Assembly (NCBI RefSeq): GCF_025147485.1
Contig: NZ_CP102263.1
Coordinates: 447,501 to 511,500, forward strand
Direction of reading: 5' to 3'
Origin: Bacteroides uniformis
Lineage (GTDB): Bacteria; Bacteroidota; Bacteroidia; Bacteroidales; Bacteroidaceae
Length of the DNA stretch: 64,000 nt
Both the position numbers and the translations under genes were made by a program. The first letter of the stretch is position 1. Each line of letters begins with the position of its first letter. The notes under the pieces are model-generated. The model had not been told where the DNA came from. It ran no database searches and saw only the letters and a program-made list of their open reading frames with translations. Below are positions 56,636-64,000 of the stretch, in pieces.

Positions 56636-57763
56636 TTAATCAGAGATTTTCTTCACCGCCATACACTCCATTTCCACCAGCCACCCCGGGCGACAGACGG
56701 GAGCCAGCGTAATCACTCTCGGCGTATCGGGAAAACGCTTGTCAAACATCTCTTTCACTACAGCATAATCCGCAATATCACGCAGATAGACAATGATATG
56801 CCCTACATCTCCAAAGCCGCAGTCAGCTTCCTTCAGCAGAGCCTCCACATTCTCCCACATCCGTTCTGTCTGACGGCGTACATCTCCGGCATACATCACT
56901 TCCCCACGGTTGTTGATACTCGCCGTACCGGAAATGAGTACTTGCCGACGGTCGTCGTAATCCACCGCCGTTCCCCGTTCGAAACTGACTCCATACTCAT
57001 AAGTGGGGTTCAGATGTGTGCGGGCATAGAGATATTTGATTTGTCCGGGCTTTAATCCCGCTACAGCAAAAGCGTCAAGCATCACCAATGCTTTCGGATC
57101 GGCATGACGCCCACCGATACCGGTACTGGCAATATAGTGCGTGTTCTCCGTCAGGTTCTGGGTGACGAACATCTCATTGCGTGCCTTGACTACACCGGCA
57201 TAATTGCAATCCACATTCTGCACAAATATCCAGGTACGCAGGCAATTGTCGGCCAGAGTACACCCTTCCTCCATCAGTTGCATGGCATAGTCGTTGAGCA
57301 AAAGACGCATCTGGTATTCCGAATTGGCGGCACGATTGAAGCTGCCTCCCATCCAGAGCTGGCGGTAAGCACCGTGTTTCACTTCATACAGTCCGTTCGG
57401 CAGCACTCGTGTCTGCACATCGGTCTGCAGATAGGCCCACAAAGCAATCTTGGTGCCATCCAGCGGAGGCTGTTCCACCACAGACAGCGCGCAATCGGAG
57501 CTTTCCGCCGTAGCGGCAAGCAACAGTTCCGCTTGGTTGGCGGCATCACTCAGGAAGTATCTTTTAAAAACCGCCACGGCTCCGGACAGTTCTTTTTTCA
57601 GTAAAGCGGCATACGCATCCAACACGACATTCATCTGTTCACGATAGGTCTGTTTCGGGTCAGTGGCATGTATCATCACATGGTATTCCGTCACTCCGCC
57701 GGTCACAACAAATGCAGCCACTTCCGCCCTGCCTGAAGGATAAGAGTATGATGTGTATTTCAT
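56636..57763 (-). CDS. Two-domain Rid (YjgF/chorismatase-like) family protein
   Basis: 375 residues from the ATG at 57763, much longer than an ordinary RidA (about 130). The C-terminal part (about 235-370) is a Rid domain: SGTASINNRGEVMYAGDVRRQTERMWENVEALL (seen in pieces as SGTASI, GDVRRQTERM and NVEALLKEAD) and HIIVYLRDIADY. The N-terminal 230 residues look like a second, diverged Rid-like fold plus insert, the architecture of the FkbO/Hyg5/XanB2 chorismatase relatives. It could be an imine deaminase or a chorismate-cleaving enzyme; sequence alone does not tell. A -7 box TATCTTTG (57791-57798) fixes the start by excluding the ATG at 57793. Confidence 0.75.
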   Translation of the reverse strand: MKYTSYSYPSGRAEVAAFVVTGGVTEYHVMIHATDPKQTYREQMNVVLDAYAALLKKELSGAVAVFKRYFLSDAANQAELLLAATAESSDCALSVVEQPPLDGTKIALWAYLQTDVQTRVLPNGLYEVKHGAYRQLWMGGSFNRAANSEYQMRLLLNDYAMQLMEEGCTLADNCLRTWIFVQNVDCNYAGVVKARNEMFVTQNLTENTHYIASTGIGGRHADPKALVMLDAFAVAGLKPGQIKYLYARTHLNPTYEYGVSFERGTAVDYDDRRQVLISGTASINNRGEVMYAGDVRRQTERMWENVEALLKEADCGFGDVGHIIVYLRDIADYAVVKEMFDKRFPDTPRVITLAPVCRPGWLVEMECMAVKKISD

Positions 57764-57899
57764 ATCATTAACAAGAGATTGTTTCAATCGCAAAGATAAG
57801 TTTTTTATCCGACAAGGAGTAGTGAAAATCGCAACTTTCGCTTGTTTTGTTCTTATAAAAAAGTTACTTTTATAGAAATCTATAAAATATACAGTTATT

Positions 57900-57944
57900 A
57901 TGAGCGAAAATATTTATCCCATCGGCATCTACAACCTGAATTAA
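57900..57944 (+). pseudogene. 14-residue remnant, possible N-terminus of an AAA-ATPase/PD-(D/E)XK protein
   Basis: A short frame reads MSENIYPIGIYNLN and stops. The KIYPIGIQNFE-like opening is typical of Bacteroides AAA-ATPase proteins with a PD-(D/E)XK nuclease tail, which normally continue for 500 residues. No continuation exists in the 80 bp that follow. It may be the stub left by a deletion, or chance. The rest of the 57794-58023 gap holds only AT-rich sequence. Confidence 0.25.
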
Positions 57945-58023
57945 TAGGAATCTATGTCAATCCGTAATGAGACTATAAACCGGCTTTCTCTTCCTTCACC
58001 CCTTCACCTTTCGCATTATTTCC

Positions 58024-59352
58024 CTATCGTTCAACCCTTTCCGGTGAAACTTCTTTCTTCCTTCTCACCACCTCATATACATTGCCGTACTTCGTATGCC
58101 GGCGTTTCAGTCCCACCCGCAGCAGCACCGAACCGAACTGCATGGGATTGCTGCCACGCATCAAGGCGGGATGCGTTTTTTGTAACTCATCAAAGATGTC
58201 GGCGGCAGTCAGGTCGAAGCTCTTCTCTGCCGGAAGCGGGGTACGAAACAAGCTGTGAACCGCCTCCTCCACAAGGCTGACACGATAGAAAGCCTCGTTA
58301 TGCCATTGCAGTTCCTCCTCCTCCGGCTTGGTGAACCAGTTGCGCCGCCCGGCAATGAGTTCCGCTTTCAGTTGGGCAAAAATCTGGTCGTGCTCTATGC
58401 CTATGCAGTCAATATTGTGCTTCACCTCGATGCAGAGGAAGCGCCGGCTCCCGGTGGGGTCGGTCAGCAGGTCGAACCGGTTGCTGGTGCCGATGAACGA
58501 GGCGATACGGGGCAGTTGCCTGAAGTTCTGCTGATAGGCCTTGCGGATGTTGAGCACCGACATCTGCATCAGATTTTTCAGTAAGGGCATTTTGTTGTCG
58601 GCATACTTGTCGAACTCGTCCATATTGAGCAGCCCCATTTCCGCCAGCATTCTCTCAGCTTGTCCCTGCGAGGTCAGTTTCAGGTTGTCGGCGTAGTAAC
58701 GCGTCAGCACGTCAGGCATCAAGGCGCGACAAAAGCTGGATTTCCGTCGTCCCTGCTCGCGGCTGACGAGAACGGGAGCCACGCTGTTGGCATGCAGTCC
58801 GGACACGCCCATCCATTGCGAGGCAAGTCCCAGCATCCAGGTATGGAATCCCCGCACCCAGTGAGGCCGAGAAGAGACGCGGCAGGCAAGCGCAGTCAGC
58901 CGGTCCTTGCCGTCCCAATCGGGCAGTTCGTCCATGTAGAGCAGGAAGGGATGGTAGGCAGGGATGTAAGTGGAATAGACGTATCGGTTCAAGTCCTTGT
59001 CCCAGCAAGGAATACCTTCGGCATGGGCTTCGATGCAGAAAGTGTTCAACTCGCGCTTGCCCACGGGGGTGAAGGCGGCAGAGCGTTGTCCGGCGGGGCG
59101 GAACTCGGTTTCATCCGTCAGCAGATTATAGCGAAAGTCGTAGCGCGAAGTGAGGAACTCCTCGATGTCGCCGCTCAGTGCAGTCACGGTGCTTGCGGCT
59201 TTCGCGCTCCGGCGGCGCTGCTCTTCCCGCTCCTTCCAGTTTCGGTCGGTCGTTTCTTTTTGTGCGTGTTTCAGCCTTTCGGAAAAGGCTATCAGTTGTC
59301 CCGCTTCCTTCAAGAGCCGGTGTTGCTGCAAAGTCATCAGTTTTTTCTTCAT
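58024..59352 (-). CDS. VirE/VapE-like (DUF3874-type) P-loop ATPase, mobile-element associated
   Basis: 442 residues. The N-terminal 60 residues are a charged coiled region; the centre matches the VapE/VirE helicase-like ATPases: DELPDWDGKDRL, APVLVSREQGRRKSSFCRAL at the P-loop position (about 193-210) and LLNMDEFDKYA as Walker B-like. The C-terminal 110 residues (FDLTAADIFDELQKTHPAL onwards) are DUF3874-like. The P-loop lacks the usual Gly before Lys (QGRRKS rather than QGxGKS). Such genes occur in many Bacteroides genomes opposite an HU-like gene, often next to capsule or phage-like islands. GC content is high compared with neighbours. Confidence 0.75.
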   Translation of the reverse strand: MKKKLMTLQQHRLLKEAGQLIAFSERLKHAQKETTDRNWKEREEQRRRSAKAASTVTALSGDIEEFLTSRYDFRYNLLTDETEFRPAGQRSAAFTPVGKRELNTFCIEAHAEGIPCWDKDLNRYVYSTYIPAYHPFLLYMDELPDWDGKDRLTALACRVSSRPHWVRGFHTWMLGLASQWMGVSGLHANSVAPVLVSREQGRRKSSFCRALMPDVLTRYYADNLKLTSQGQAERMLAEMGLLNMDEFDKYADNKMPLLKNLMQMSVLNIRKAYQQNFRQLPRIASFIGTSNRFDLLTDPTGSRRFLCIEVKHNIDCIGIEHDQIFAQLKAELIAGRRNWFTKPEEEELQWHNEAFYRVSLVEEAVHSLFRTPLPAEKSFDLTAADIFDELQKTHPALMRGSNPMQFGSVLLRVGLKRRHTKYGNVYEVVRRKKEVSPERVER

Positions 59353-59711
59353 AAATATTTTTTATTAAAATGATTATTGGGAGGTTTCGAGGAAGGGAAT
59401 CATCCTTTCTTTCCTCTCGCCTCTTCGCCAAAGTTACTGCCTGCCGAGGGCGTTTTGCAAACCATTCTCCGCTTATTCTTCAAAAATCATTCCTGCCGAC
59501 AAACATACTTATTTATGCTTCGGAACCCTTTATTTTCAGTACCTTTGCACGGTTCTTTATAAGTGAACGCCCCGGGTCGTCCAATCGACTGACTTAGGTC
59601 GTTCAATCGAACGACCCGGGTTATTCGTTCGGCCGACCGGAGTCGTTCACTTACAGGAAGACACTTCCGAGGGAAGAAACAAGTATGTTGAACGCACTAA
59701 AACCTATTGAT
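59353..59711 (+). promoter_or_regulatory. Control region and structured leader before HU-like gene
   Basis: A plus-strand -7 box TACCTTTG is at 59540-59547. Downstream lies a nest of inverted repeats: AAGTGAACG (59561-59569) with CGTTCACTT (59644-59652); CCCGGGTCGT (59571-59580) with ACGACCCGGG (59611-59620); and GGTCGTTC-AATC-GAACGACC (59597-59616). The three cannot all pair fully at once, because the second and third share 59611-59616. The leader would be about 130-155 nt and highly structured. The left part, 59353-59530, shows nothing definite. Confidence 0.6.
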
Positions 59712-60353
59712 ATGGCAATACTATATGACTGGTACGAGAATCCGGGCACTAATGAGGAAGCCCCTGAAGAGAGAGGCCTCCATCCCCGCCCGTTGCTCAA
59801 CGGGAAAGTAACCATGCGGCAGCTCTACAACCGCGTGCATGCCCGCAGCTCGCTCACGGTGGGCGACGTGATGAACGCGATAGACTGCCTGGCGCAAATT
59901 TGCGGCGAAGAACTGCGCGACGGCCACGAGGTGCACATCGAAGGGCTGGGCTACTTCGCCCCCACCCTGGAAGCCACACAGAAAGTGACCCGCAGCACCC
60001 CGAACAAGCACCTGAAACTCCGGCTGAAAAGCATCAGCTTCCGTCCCGACGTCAGGCTGAAACAAGCGATGACGGGAGTCAATGCCATCCGCAGTAAATA
60101 CACCCGCCACTCCCTGAAGCTTTCGGAAGTGGAGATAGACATGAAGCTGAAAGAATACTTTGCCGACCACGACGTGCTGATTCGCAGTGACTTCCAAGCG
60201 CTCTGCGGCATGGCGCGCACCACCGCGAACGTCCACCTGAAACGGTTGCAGCAAGAGGGCAAGCTGAAGAATGTGGGGAAGCCCACGCAACCCATCTACC
60301 GGGCCATGCCGGGATACTACGGCGTGTCGCGCGATGCAAAGGCGGGGCGATGA
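59712..60353 (+). CDS. HU-like DNA-binding protein with winged-helix-like tail
   Basis: 213 residues from the ATG at 59712 (ATG at 59685 also in frame; homologues start MAxxYDxYENP). Residues about 30-125 follow the HU/IHF pattern of helices and strands (VGDVMNAIDCLAQICGEELRDG, VHIEGLGYFAPTLE), with basic HLKLRLKSISFRPD near the arm. The C-terminal part (about 150-205) looks like a helix-turn-helix (DFQALCGMARTTANVHLKRLQQEGKLKNVG). This Bacteroides-type HU protein is typically found near VirE-like genes and capsule loci. It diverges from 58024-59352. Confidence 0.82.
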   Translation: MAILYDWYENPGTNEEAPEERGLHPRPLLNGKVTMRQLYNRVHARSSLTVGDVMNAIDCLAQICGEELRDGHEVHIEGLGYFAPTLEATQKVTRSTPNKHLKLRLKSISFRPDVRLKQAMTGVNAIRSKYTRHSLKLSEVEIDMKLKEYFADHDVLIRSDFQALCGMARTTANVHLKRLQQEGKLKNVGKPTQPIYRAMPGYYGVSRDAKAGR

Positions 60354-60674
60354 GGGTGGAAAGCGGTTTCACCGGGAAAGCCAATGAACAGGAGGATGGG
60401 AGAAGGAGGTGAAGGAGATGCAGGGATAAAAAGAAACATTCTGCGCCCTGAAATCAGGGGTAATACAAAAAGGAATGTGAATTGCATCCGGAAAGGCAAT
60501 AGAGAATGAATGCGAAAAGGCGAATCTCACGACTCGCCTTTTCCTGATTTAACCATTAAACAATTGTACTATTCGGTTAATGCATTTACAATTATCCGAT
60601 GTTACGGGCGACTAATAAAGTCGGGGGGGTAACGACAACTGCTTTGAGTTGAATAATTCATTTATAGATTATTC
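60354..60674. other. Spacer between convergent HU-like and secreted-protein genes
   Basis: 320 bp. It holds a small CCCTGA-AA-TCAGGG hairpin (about 60439-60453), the terminator at 60514-60543 and a G7 run (60623-60629) in TCGGGGGGGTAACGAC. No coding signal seen. Confidence 0.5.
60514..60545. terminator. Probable bidirectional terminator
   Basis: GAAAAGGCGA pairs with TCGCCTTTTC around a 10-nt loop. A and T runs are part of the stem. It lies between the convergent genes ending at 60353 and 60675 and could serve both. Confidence 0.65.
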
Positions 60675-61397
60675 TTAAAGTGCCTTTTTAGAAAACACAA
60701 TGGAGAAGAATGACGCAGGAACTGTGAAAGTCCTACCAGCAGAAAGCGGTTGTCTAACATTTCCATACTCCAAATAAATATAATTTCCATTGGTAGCACT
60801 CAAAGATTTTATAGTGTATGTGCCTGGCTTAATGTAAAAGTAATGAGCACCGCCTATATGTCCGGTATAATTAAAGATACCATATTCTTTTTTGTCAGAA
60901 TCAACCAACACCCCACCGCCGTTTGTCTCTATTCCATACACTTTCATTATATTGTAACCTACTTTGGAAGGAGGAACATTATCATCAGTACCCGATGCTT
61001 GAACAATACTTGGAGTAGAGATTGTTCCTATATAATTTAAAGAAATATAGCCACCTCCTGTCACTTCGAAAATTGTACCAACCGTAAGTGCGCCCCAATT
61101 AGATTGTGCTGTACAATCCTCTAAAGCGACCACGCGGTAAACGCCATAAGCCAAGAAATAACAATATGGAGCAGCATTTGGGGTAGTAGTTCTCAAAACA
61201 TACTGTTGACCACTTTCGTCACAAACAGTTATGCTTACGGCTACCGAAGCGTCAGCACCTCCTATCGGAAGTACAACCCGAGCATATCCGGTTGGTGTGG
61301 GAGGTACATTACTATCCATTGTATACGGTCCCAAAACATCCGCTTTAACAAAAAGAGCACAGAAGAACAGTAATATCAAAAAGAAAGTTCGTTTCAT
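60675..61397 (-). CDS. Secreted protein of unknown function with internal duplication
   Basis: 240 residues. Signal peptide MKRTFFLILLFFCALFVKA (about 1-19) with no lipobox, so periplasmic or released. Two halves repeat the same scheme: SNVPPTPTGYARVV with YCYFLAYGVYRVVAL (about 29-110), and DNVPPSKVGYNIMKV with HYFYIKPGTYTIKSL (about 137-215). Each unit looks like a small beta sandwich; the first half carries Cys pairs. The tail of about 30 residues (TFTVPASFFSIVFSKKAL) is beta-rich and could be a sorting signal. It follows the SusD/SGBP genes by 70 bp and may belong to that locus. No family recognised. Confidence 0.65.
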   Translation of the reverse strand: MKRTFFLILLFFCALFVKADVLGPYTMDSNVPPTPTGYARVVLPIGGADASVAVSITVCDESGQQYVLRTTTPNAAPYCYFLAYGVYRVVALEDCTAQSNWGALTVGTIFEVTGGGYISLNYIGTISTPSIVQASGTDDNVPPSKVGYNIMKVYGIETNGGGVLVDSDKKEYGIFNYTGHIGGAHYFYIKPGTYTIKSLSATNGNYIYLEYGNVRQPLSAGRTFTVPASFFSIVFSKKAL

Positions 61398-61467
61398 TGT
61401 TGCATTTTTTTAATTAGTAATAAAAGTATACGAGTGGTCGTTACCCACCCGTACCTTTCAATATTAA

Positions 61468-62337
61468 CTATTTTTTCTTGAAGTTCCAGAACCATGCCGT
61501 ACCCCAAGCGCCAGCACCGGGTTCAGGAGCACAAAGACGAAGTTCATCTTCTGTAATCTTCAAAATATGATACTCATACTGACGTGCATTTCCTTGATTC
61601 GGCTGTATACCTAACAATGGAATAGTACCAGAGAACTCCATAGTACCTACATCCCAACCGGATTGCACCACATCTTCTGACACCTTGACAGAACCACTTT
61701 CACCACGACTTGTCTGAACACCAGTCAAACTAAGTGAGAACCAACCATTTAATCCATCATCAGGCAATCCTTTTCCTACAGCTTGTTCATCAATTTGCCC
61801 TCTACCGTTTCCGACATCTCCCACAGCATCACAAATCCACCAACCGGGGCCGGTATTGCCGAGATAACCTCCATTACCCCAACAACCGTCTGCAGCTTCT
61901 GTATTCCAGACCCAAGTGGTTGTTCCATAACCACCGTCCGGAGTTGTGCCGAATACATCAGCATAAATAGCGGGAAGATCTGTATACTCCGTTACTGCTA
62001 TTGATTTGGAAGCCGATTTTGTTATGGAGCCGTCCGAATTAATGGTTGTTACATATACTTGCAATTCTTTATTAGGAGGAGCTACTTGAACCGACGGAGC
62101 CGTACCTTCTGCCAACTTGATATCAGACGTAGCATCATAAACCTTCACATAACGTGACGGAGTAGGAACAATCTGAATGTTGTTGTTTCCCTGGTTCTTG
62201 GCCACAAGTTCAAAAGTAAGATTTTCCGGTGTGACATTGGGATCCGGACTGATTTCATCCACTATCGGATCGCAAGCCACCAGCAGCATTGCAAACAAAG
62301 GTATTGCGAATAATATCTTTTTCATATCTTTTTTCAT
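61468..62337 (-). CDS. Lipoprotein, probable surface glycan-binding or SusE-position protein
   Basis: 289 residues from the ATG at 62337. MKKDMKKILFAIPLFAMLLVAC (Cys22) followed by DPIVDEISPDP. An N-terminal beta domain (about 30-115; NLTFELVAKNQGNNNIQI, VKVYDATSDIKL) is followed by a Gly/Trp-rich region (YGTTTWVWNTEAADGCWGNGG, split around Trp pairs) with many aromatics, ending AWGTAWFWNFKKK. The position after SusD fits a SusE-type glycan-binding protein. It starts 14 bp after the SusD stop. The ligand is unknown. Confidence 0.75.
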   Translation of the reverse strand: MKKDMKKILFAIPLFAMLLVACDPIVDEISPDPNVTPENLTFELVAKNQGNNNIQIVPTPSRYVKVYDATSDIKLAEGTAPSVQVAPPNKELQVYVTTINSDGSITKSASKSIAVTEYTDLPAIYADVFGTTPDGGYGTTTWVWNTEAADGCWGNGGYLGNTGPGWWICDAVGDVGNGRGQIDEQAVGKGLPDDGLNGWFSLSLTGVQTSRGESGSVKVSEDVVQSGWDVGTMEFSGTIPLLGIQPNQGNARQYEYHILKITEDELRLCAPEPGAGAWGTAWFWNFKKK

Positions 62338-62351
62338 TTTAAATTCATATT

Positions 62352-64000
62352 CTATTCTTGCCAACCATTATACTCAGCACTTGCATCCGTATAACCCTCA
62401 TTTTGTTCTACCTTTCCTTCATTCAGGAGGACTTGGTTTTCGGGAATCTTCTGGAAACCTGCCGTAGCCTTATAACGTGCGGCATAACCACCGTTCTGCG
62501 CCACATTACGGCTTTCAGCCCCATTTGTATAAACCTTTGCTCCCGTCTGTCTTTCAAGGGCATCGGCAGCAATATGCCAACGGCGAATATCGTTCCAGCG
62601 AGTACCTTCAAAACATAATTCCCAACGGCGTTCATTCTGCAATGCAGCCAACGAATATGTACCAATAGGTTCAAGTCCGGCACGACTACGCACTCTGTTT
62701 ATACCGGAAACATCTTCCTTCAATTCAGACTGCATCAACAATACATCCGCAAAACGAATCAAAACCAAATCATGAATAGAACCGGTTTGCATCAGATTAT
62801 CATTAATCCAGCCGTCGGCACCATACATTATCTTCTCAAATACCGGCTCAATCGTTTTATTTCCAGCCGCATCCGTACTATAAGCCATGATAGAACCTAT
62901 TTTCATCTGATAATAATCCGTTTCTTGGATAAAGCCGTCACCACCACCTTTATTATAACTCGGCATATCCTCCGTCTTGAATACGGAGGCCGGACGACGG
63001 GCATCATCTTGTTCTGCCACACTCCAATCATTATAAAAATTGGGAGCTACAGGACCGGCACCCCATCCTTGTCCGAAGGGGAAAGAATTGGCCTGATCAT
63101 TGCCACGTACACCAAAATGCAGAGCATAACCGTTACCATAACCGATAGTAGTGCTCCAAGATGCAAGTTTATTATATTTAATGGCAAACATGGATTCGGG
63201 ATTTACCGCTGCATCATCTTCTACCCACTTCAATCCCTGACCGGCAGTAAACGGAAAATCTTCTACCGTACATTTATTGGTATATGCCCACAAATTACGA
63301 AACTCAGGAACAAGACTATAACCAGAATTATTCACACAATCATCAATATACCCAACCACATCCTGCTTGGTCAAAGTTGTCCCATCAGGCAAATCAACTG
63401 AAGTCAACGGACTATAGTTCGTACTAACCAAATCGTTCAGAGTTTCACCATTGCCATACATACCAGTATAATACAACCAAGCACGTCCTAACATAGCTTC
63501 AGCCGTATATTTATCAACATGCCCATCCGACTTGCGAACAGCCGGCATATTTGCAGCCGCATCGCGAAGATCCTGCAGAATCTGCCCCCAGATAACAGCG
63601 GCAGTCGGAGGAGTAGTATCTTCGGGCAACAAAGCAGTAATCACCAAAGGTACGCGCCCATACATGGAAGCCAACTCGTAGTAATAAAAAGCACGAAGGA
63701 ACTTGGCTTCGCCCTCAGCCTGCGCTCTTACTTCCGGATCCATTTCAATACCAGCAAGAGCCTCCAACAACGTATTGGCACGGTTGATTCCTTGATAGCG
63801 AGCCACCCAGTAGTCCTGCGTAGCATTTGTACCCGTATTACAAATAAGGTCCAAAGATTGCATCAACTTATCATTGGGACCACCACCACCCAACATATCA
63901 TCGCAAGCCAGCAGAGAATTATACAAGAAAGACTGCTGTGGAAAAGCATTGACATTATTCAGGTTCTGATATATGGCAGCTAAAGCCTGATTGGCATCTT
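62352..64000 (-). CDS. SusD/RagB-family lipoprotein, 5' end cut by window edge
   Basis: The visible part is about 549 residues and the reading frame continues off the right edge; in-frame codons DANQALAAIYQNL precede the first internal start candidate. SusD hallmarks: AEGEAKFLRAFYYYELASMYGRVPLV, TAEAMLGRAWLYYTG, DLVLIRFADVLLMQSELKED, INRVRSRAGLEP and WELCFEGTRWNDIRRWH. The signal peptide and lipobox must lie beyond 64000, as would the paired SusC. It forms the last locus in the window with the two genes downstream. Confidence 0.92.
   Translation of the reverse strand, partial: DANQALAAIYQNLNNVNAFPQQSFLYNSLLACDDMLGGGGPNDKLMQSLDLICNTGTNATQDYWVARYQGINRANTLLEALAGIEMDPEVRAQAEGEAKFLRAFYYYELASMYGRVPLVITALLPEDTTPPTAAVIWGQILQDLRDAAANMPAVRKSDGHVDKYTAEAMLGRAWLYYTGMYGNGETLNDLVSTNYSPLTSVDLPDGTTLTKQDVVGYIDDCVNNSGYSLVPEFRNLWAYTNKCTVEDFPFTAGQGLKWVEDDAAVNPESMFAIKYNKLASWSTTIGYGNGYALHFGVRGNDQANSFPFGQGWGAGPVAPNFYNDWSVAEQDDARRPASVFKTEDMPSYNKGGGDGFIQETDYYQMKIGSIMAYSTDAAGNKTIEPVFEKIMYGADGWINDNLMQTGSIHDLVLIRFADVLLMQSELKEDVSGINRVRSRAGLEPIGTYSLAALQNERRWELCFEGTRWNDIRRWHIAADALERQTGAKVYTNGAESRNVAQNGGYAARYKATAGFQKIPENQVLLNEGKVEQNEGYTDASAEYNGWQE

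Noticed and set aside
58024..60353. Prophage or integrated element
   Set aside because: Only two genes of mobile-element flavour are present, with no integrase, att duplication or structural genes in the window.

Overview
The window is chromosomal DNA from a member of the Bacteroidales, most likely a gut Bacteroides. The reasons are the SusC/SusD-type nutrient loci, a SusR-like regulator, the BtMan-type mannan pathway, many -7 boxes of the form TAnnTTTG in front of genes, and typical Bacteroidetes families (DUF6057, START-like, single LptF/LptG permease, HU-like/VirE-like pairs). I cannot name the species without a 16S comparison.

Layout, left to right. 1-3836 is the 5' part of a 23S gene, tRNA-Ala, tRNA-Ile and a whole 16S gene, all on the minus strand and read from three tandem promoters at 4107-4504. 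4975-14493 is a polysaccharide utilisation locus: a SusR-like regulator facing SusC, SusD, a GH30 lipoprotein and a surface glycan-binding protein, the same order as the known fungal beta-1,6-glucan loci. 14587-21572 holds housekeeping genes (a divIC/ftsB-like gene, dnaX), an overlapping pair of TPR sensor kinases of which the second has lost its catalytic residues, and a 2[4Fe-4S] ferredoxin. 21956-26825 is a minus-strand cluster (START-like protein, LptF/G permease, ribBA, aspartate aminotransferase). After an elongator tRNA-Met comes a TolC/HlyD/MFS efflux operon ending in an AraC regulator (27345-32429).

32436-42239 is a Kdp potassium-uptake region with unusual control: an NtrC-type regulator, a terminator, a probable sigma-54 promoter, then a 31-residue membrane peptide, kdpF, kdpA, kdpB, kdpC, an outer-membrane protein, a KdpD sensor half and a separate histidine kinase. 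42544-43878 is aspartate kinase. 43875-49626 is a beta-mannan operon (GH26 mannanase, GH130 phosphorylase, symporter, epimerase, SGNH esterase-like protein) that would turn mannan into mannose-1-phosphate and glucose.

49752-56556 is the least explained part: a five-gene operon with a DUF4369-like lipoprotein followed by two copies of a module made of a polytopic DUF6057 protein and a beta-propeller lipoprotein carrying one CxxCH motif. 56636-60353 has a two-domain Rid-like protein, a VirE/VapE-like protein and an HU-like protein. The right end (60675-64000) is the tail of a second SusD-type locus cut by the window edge.
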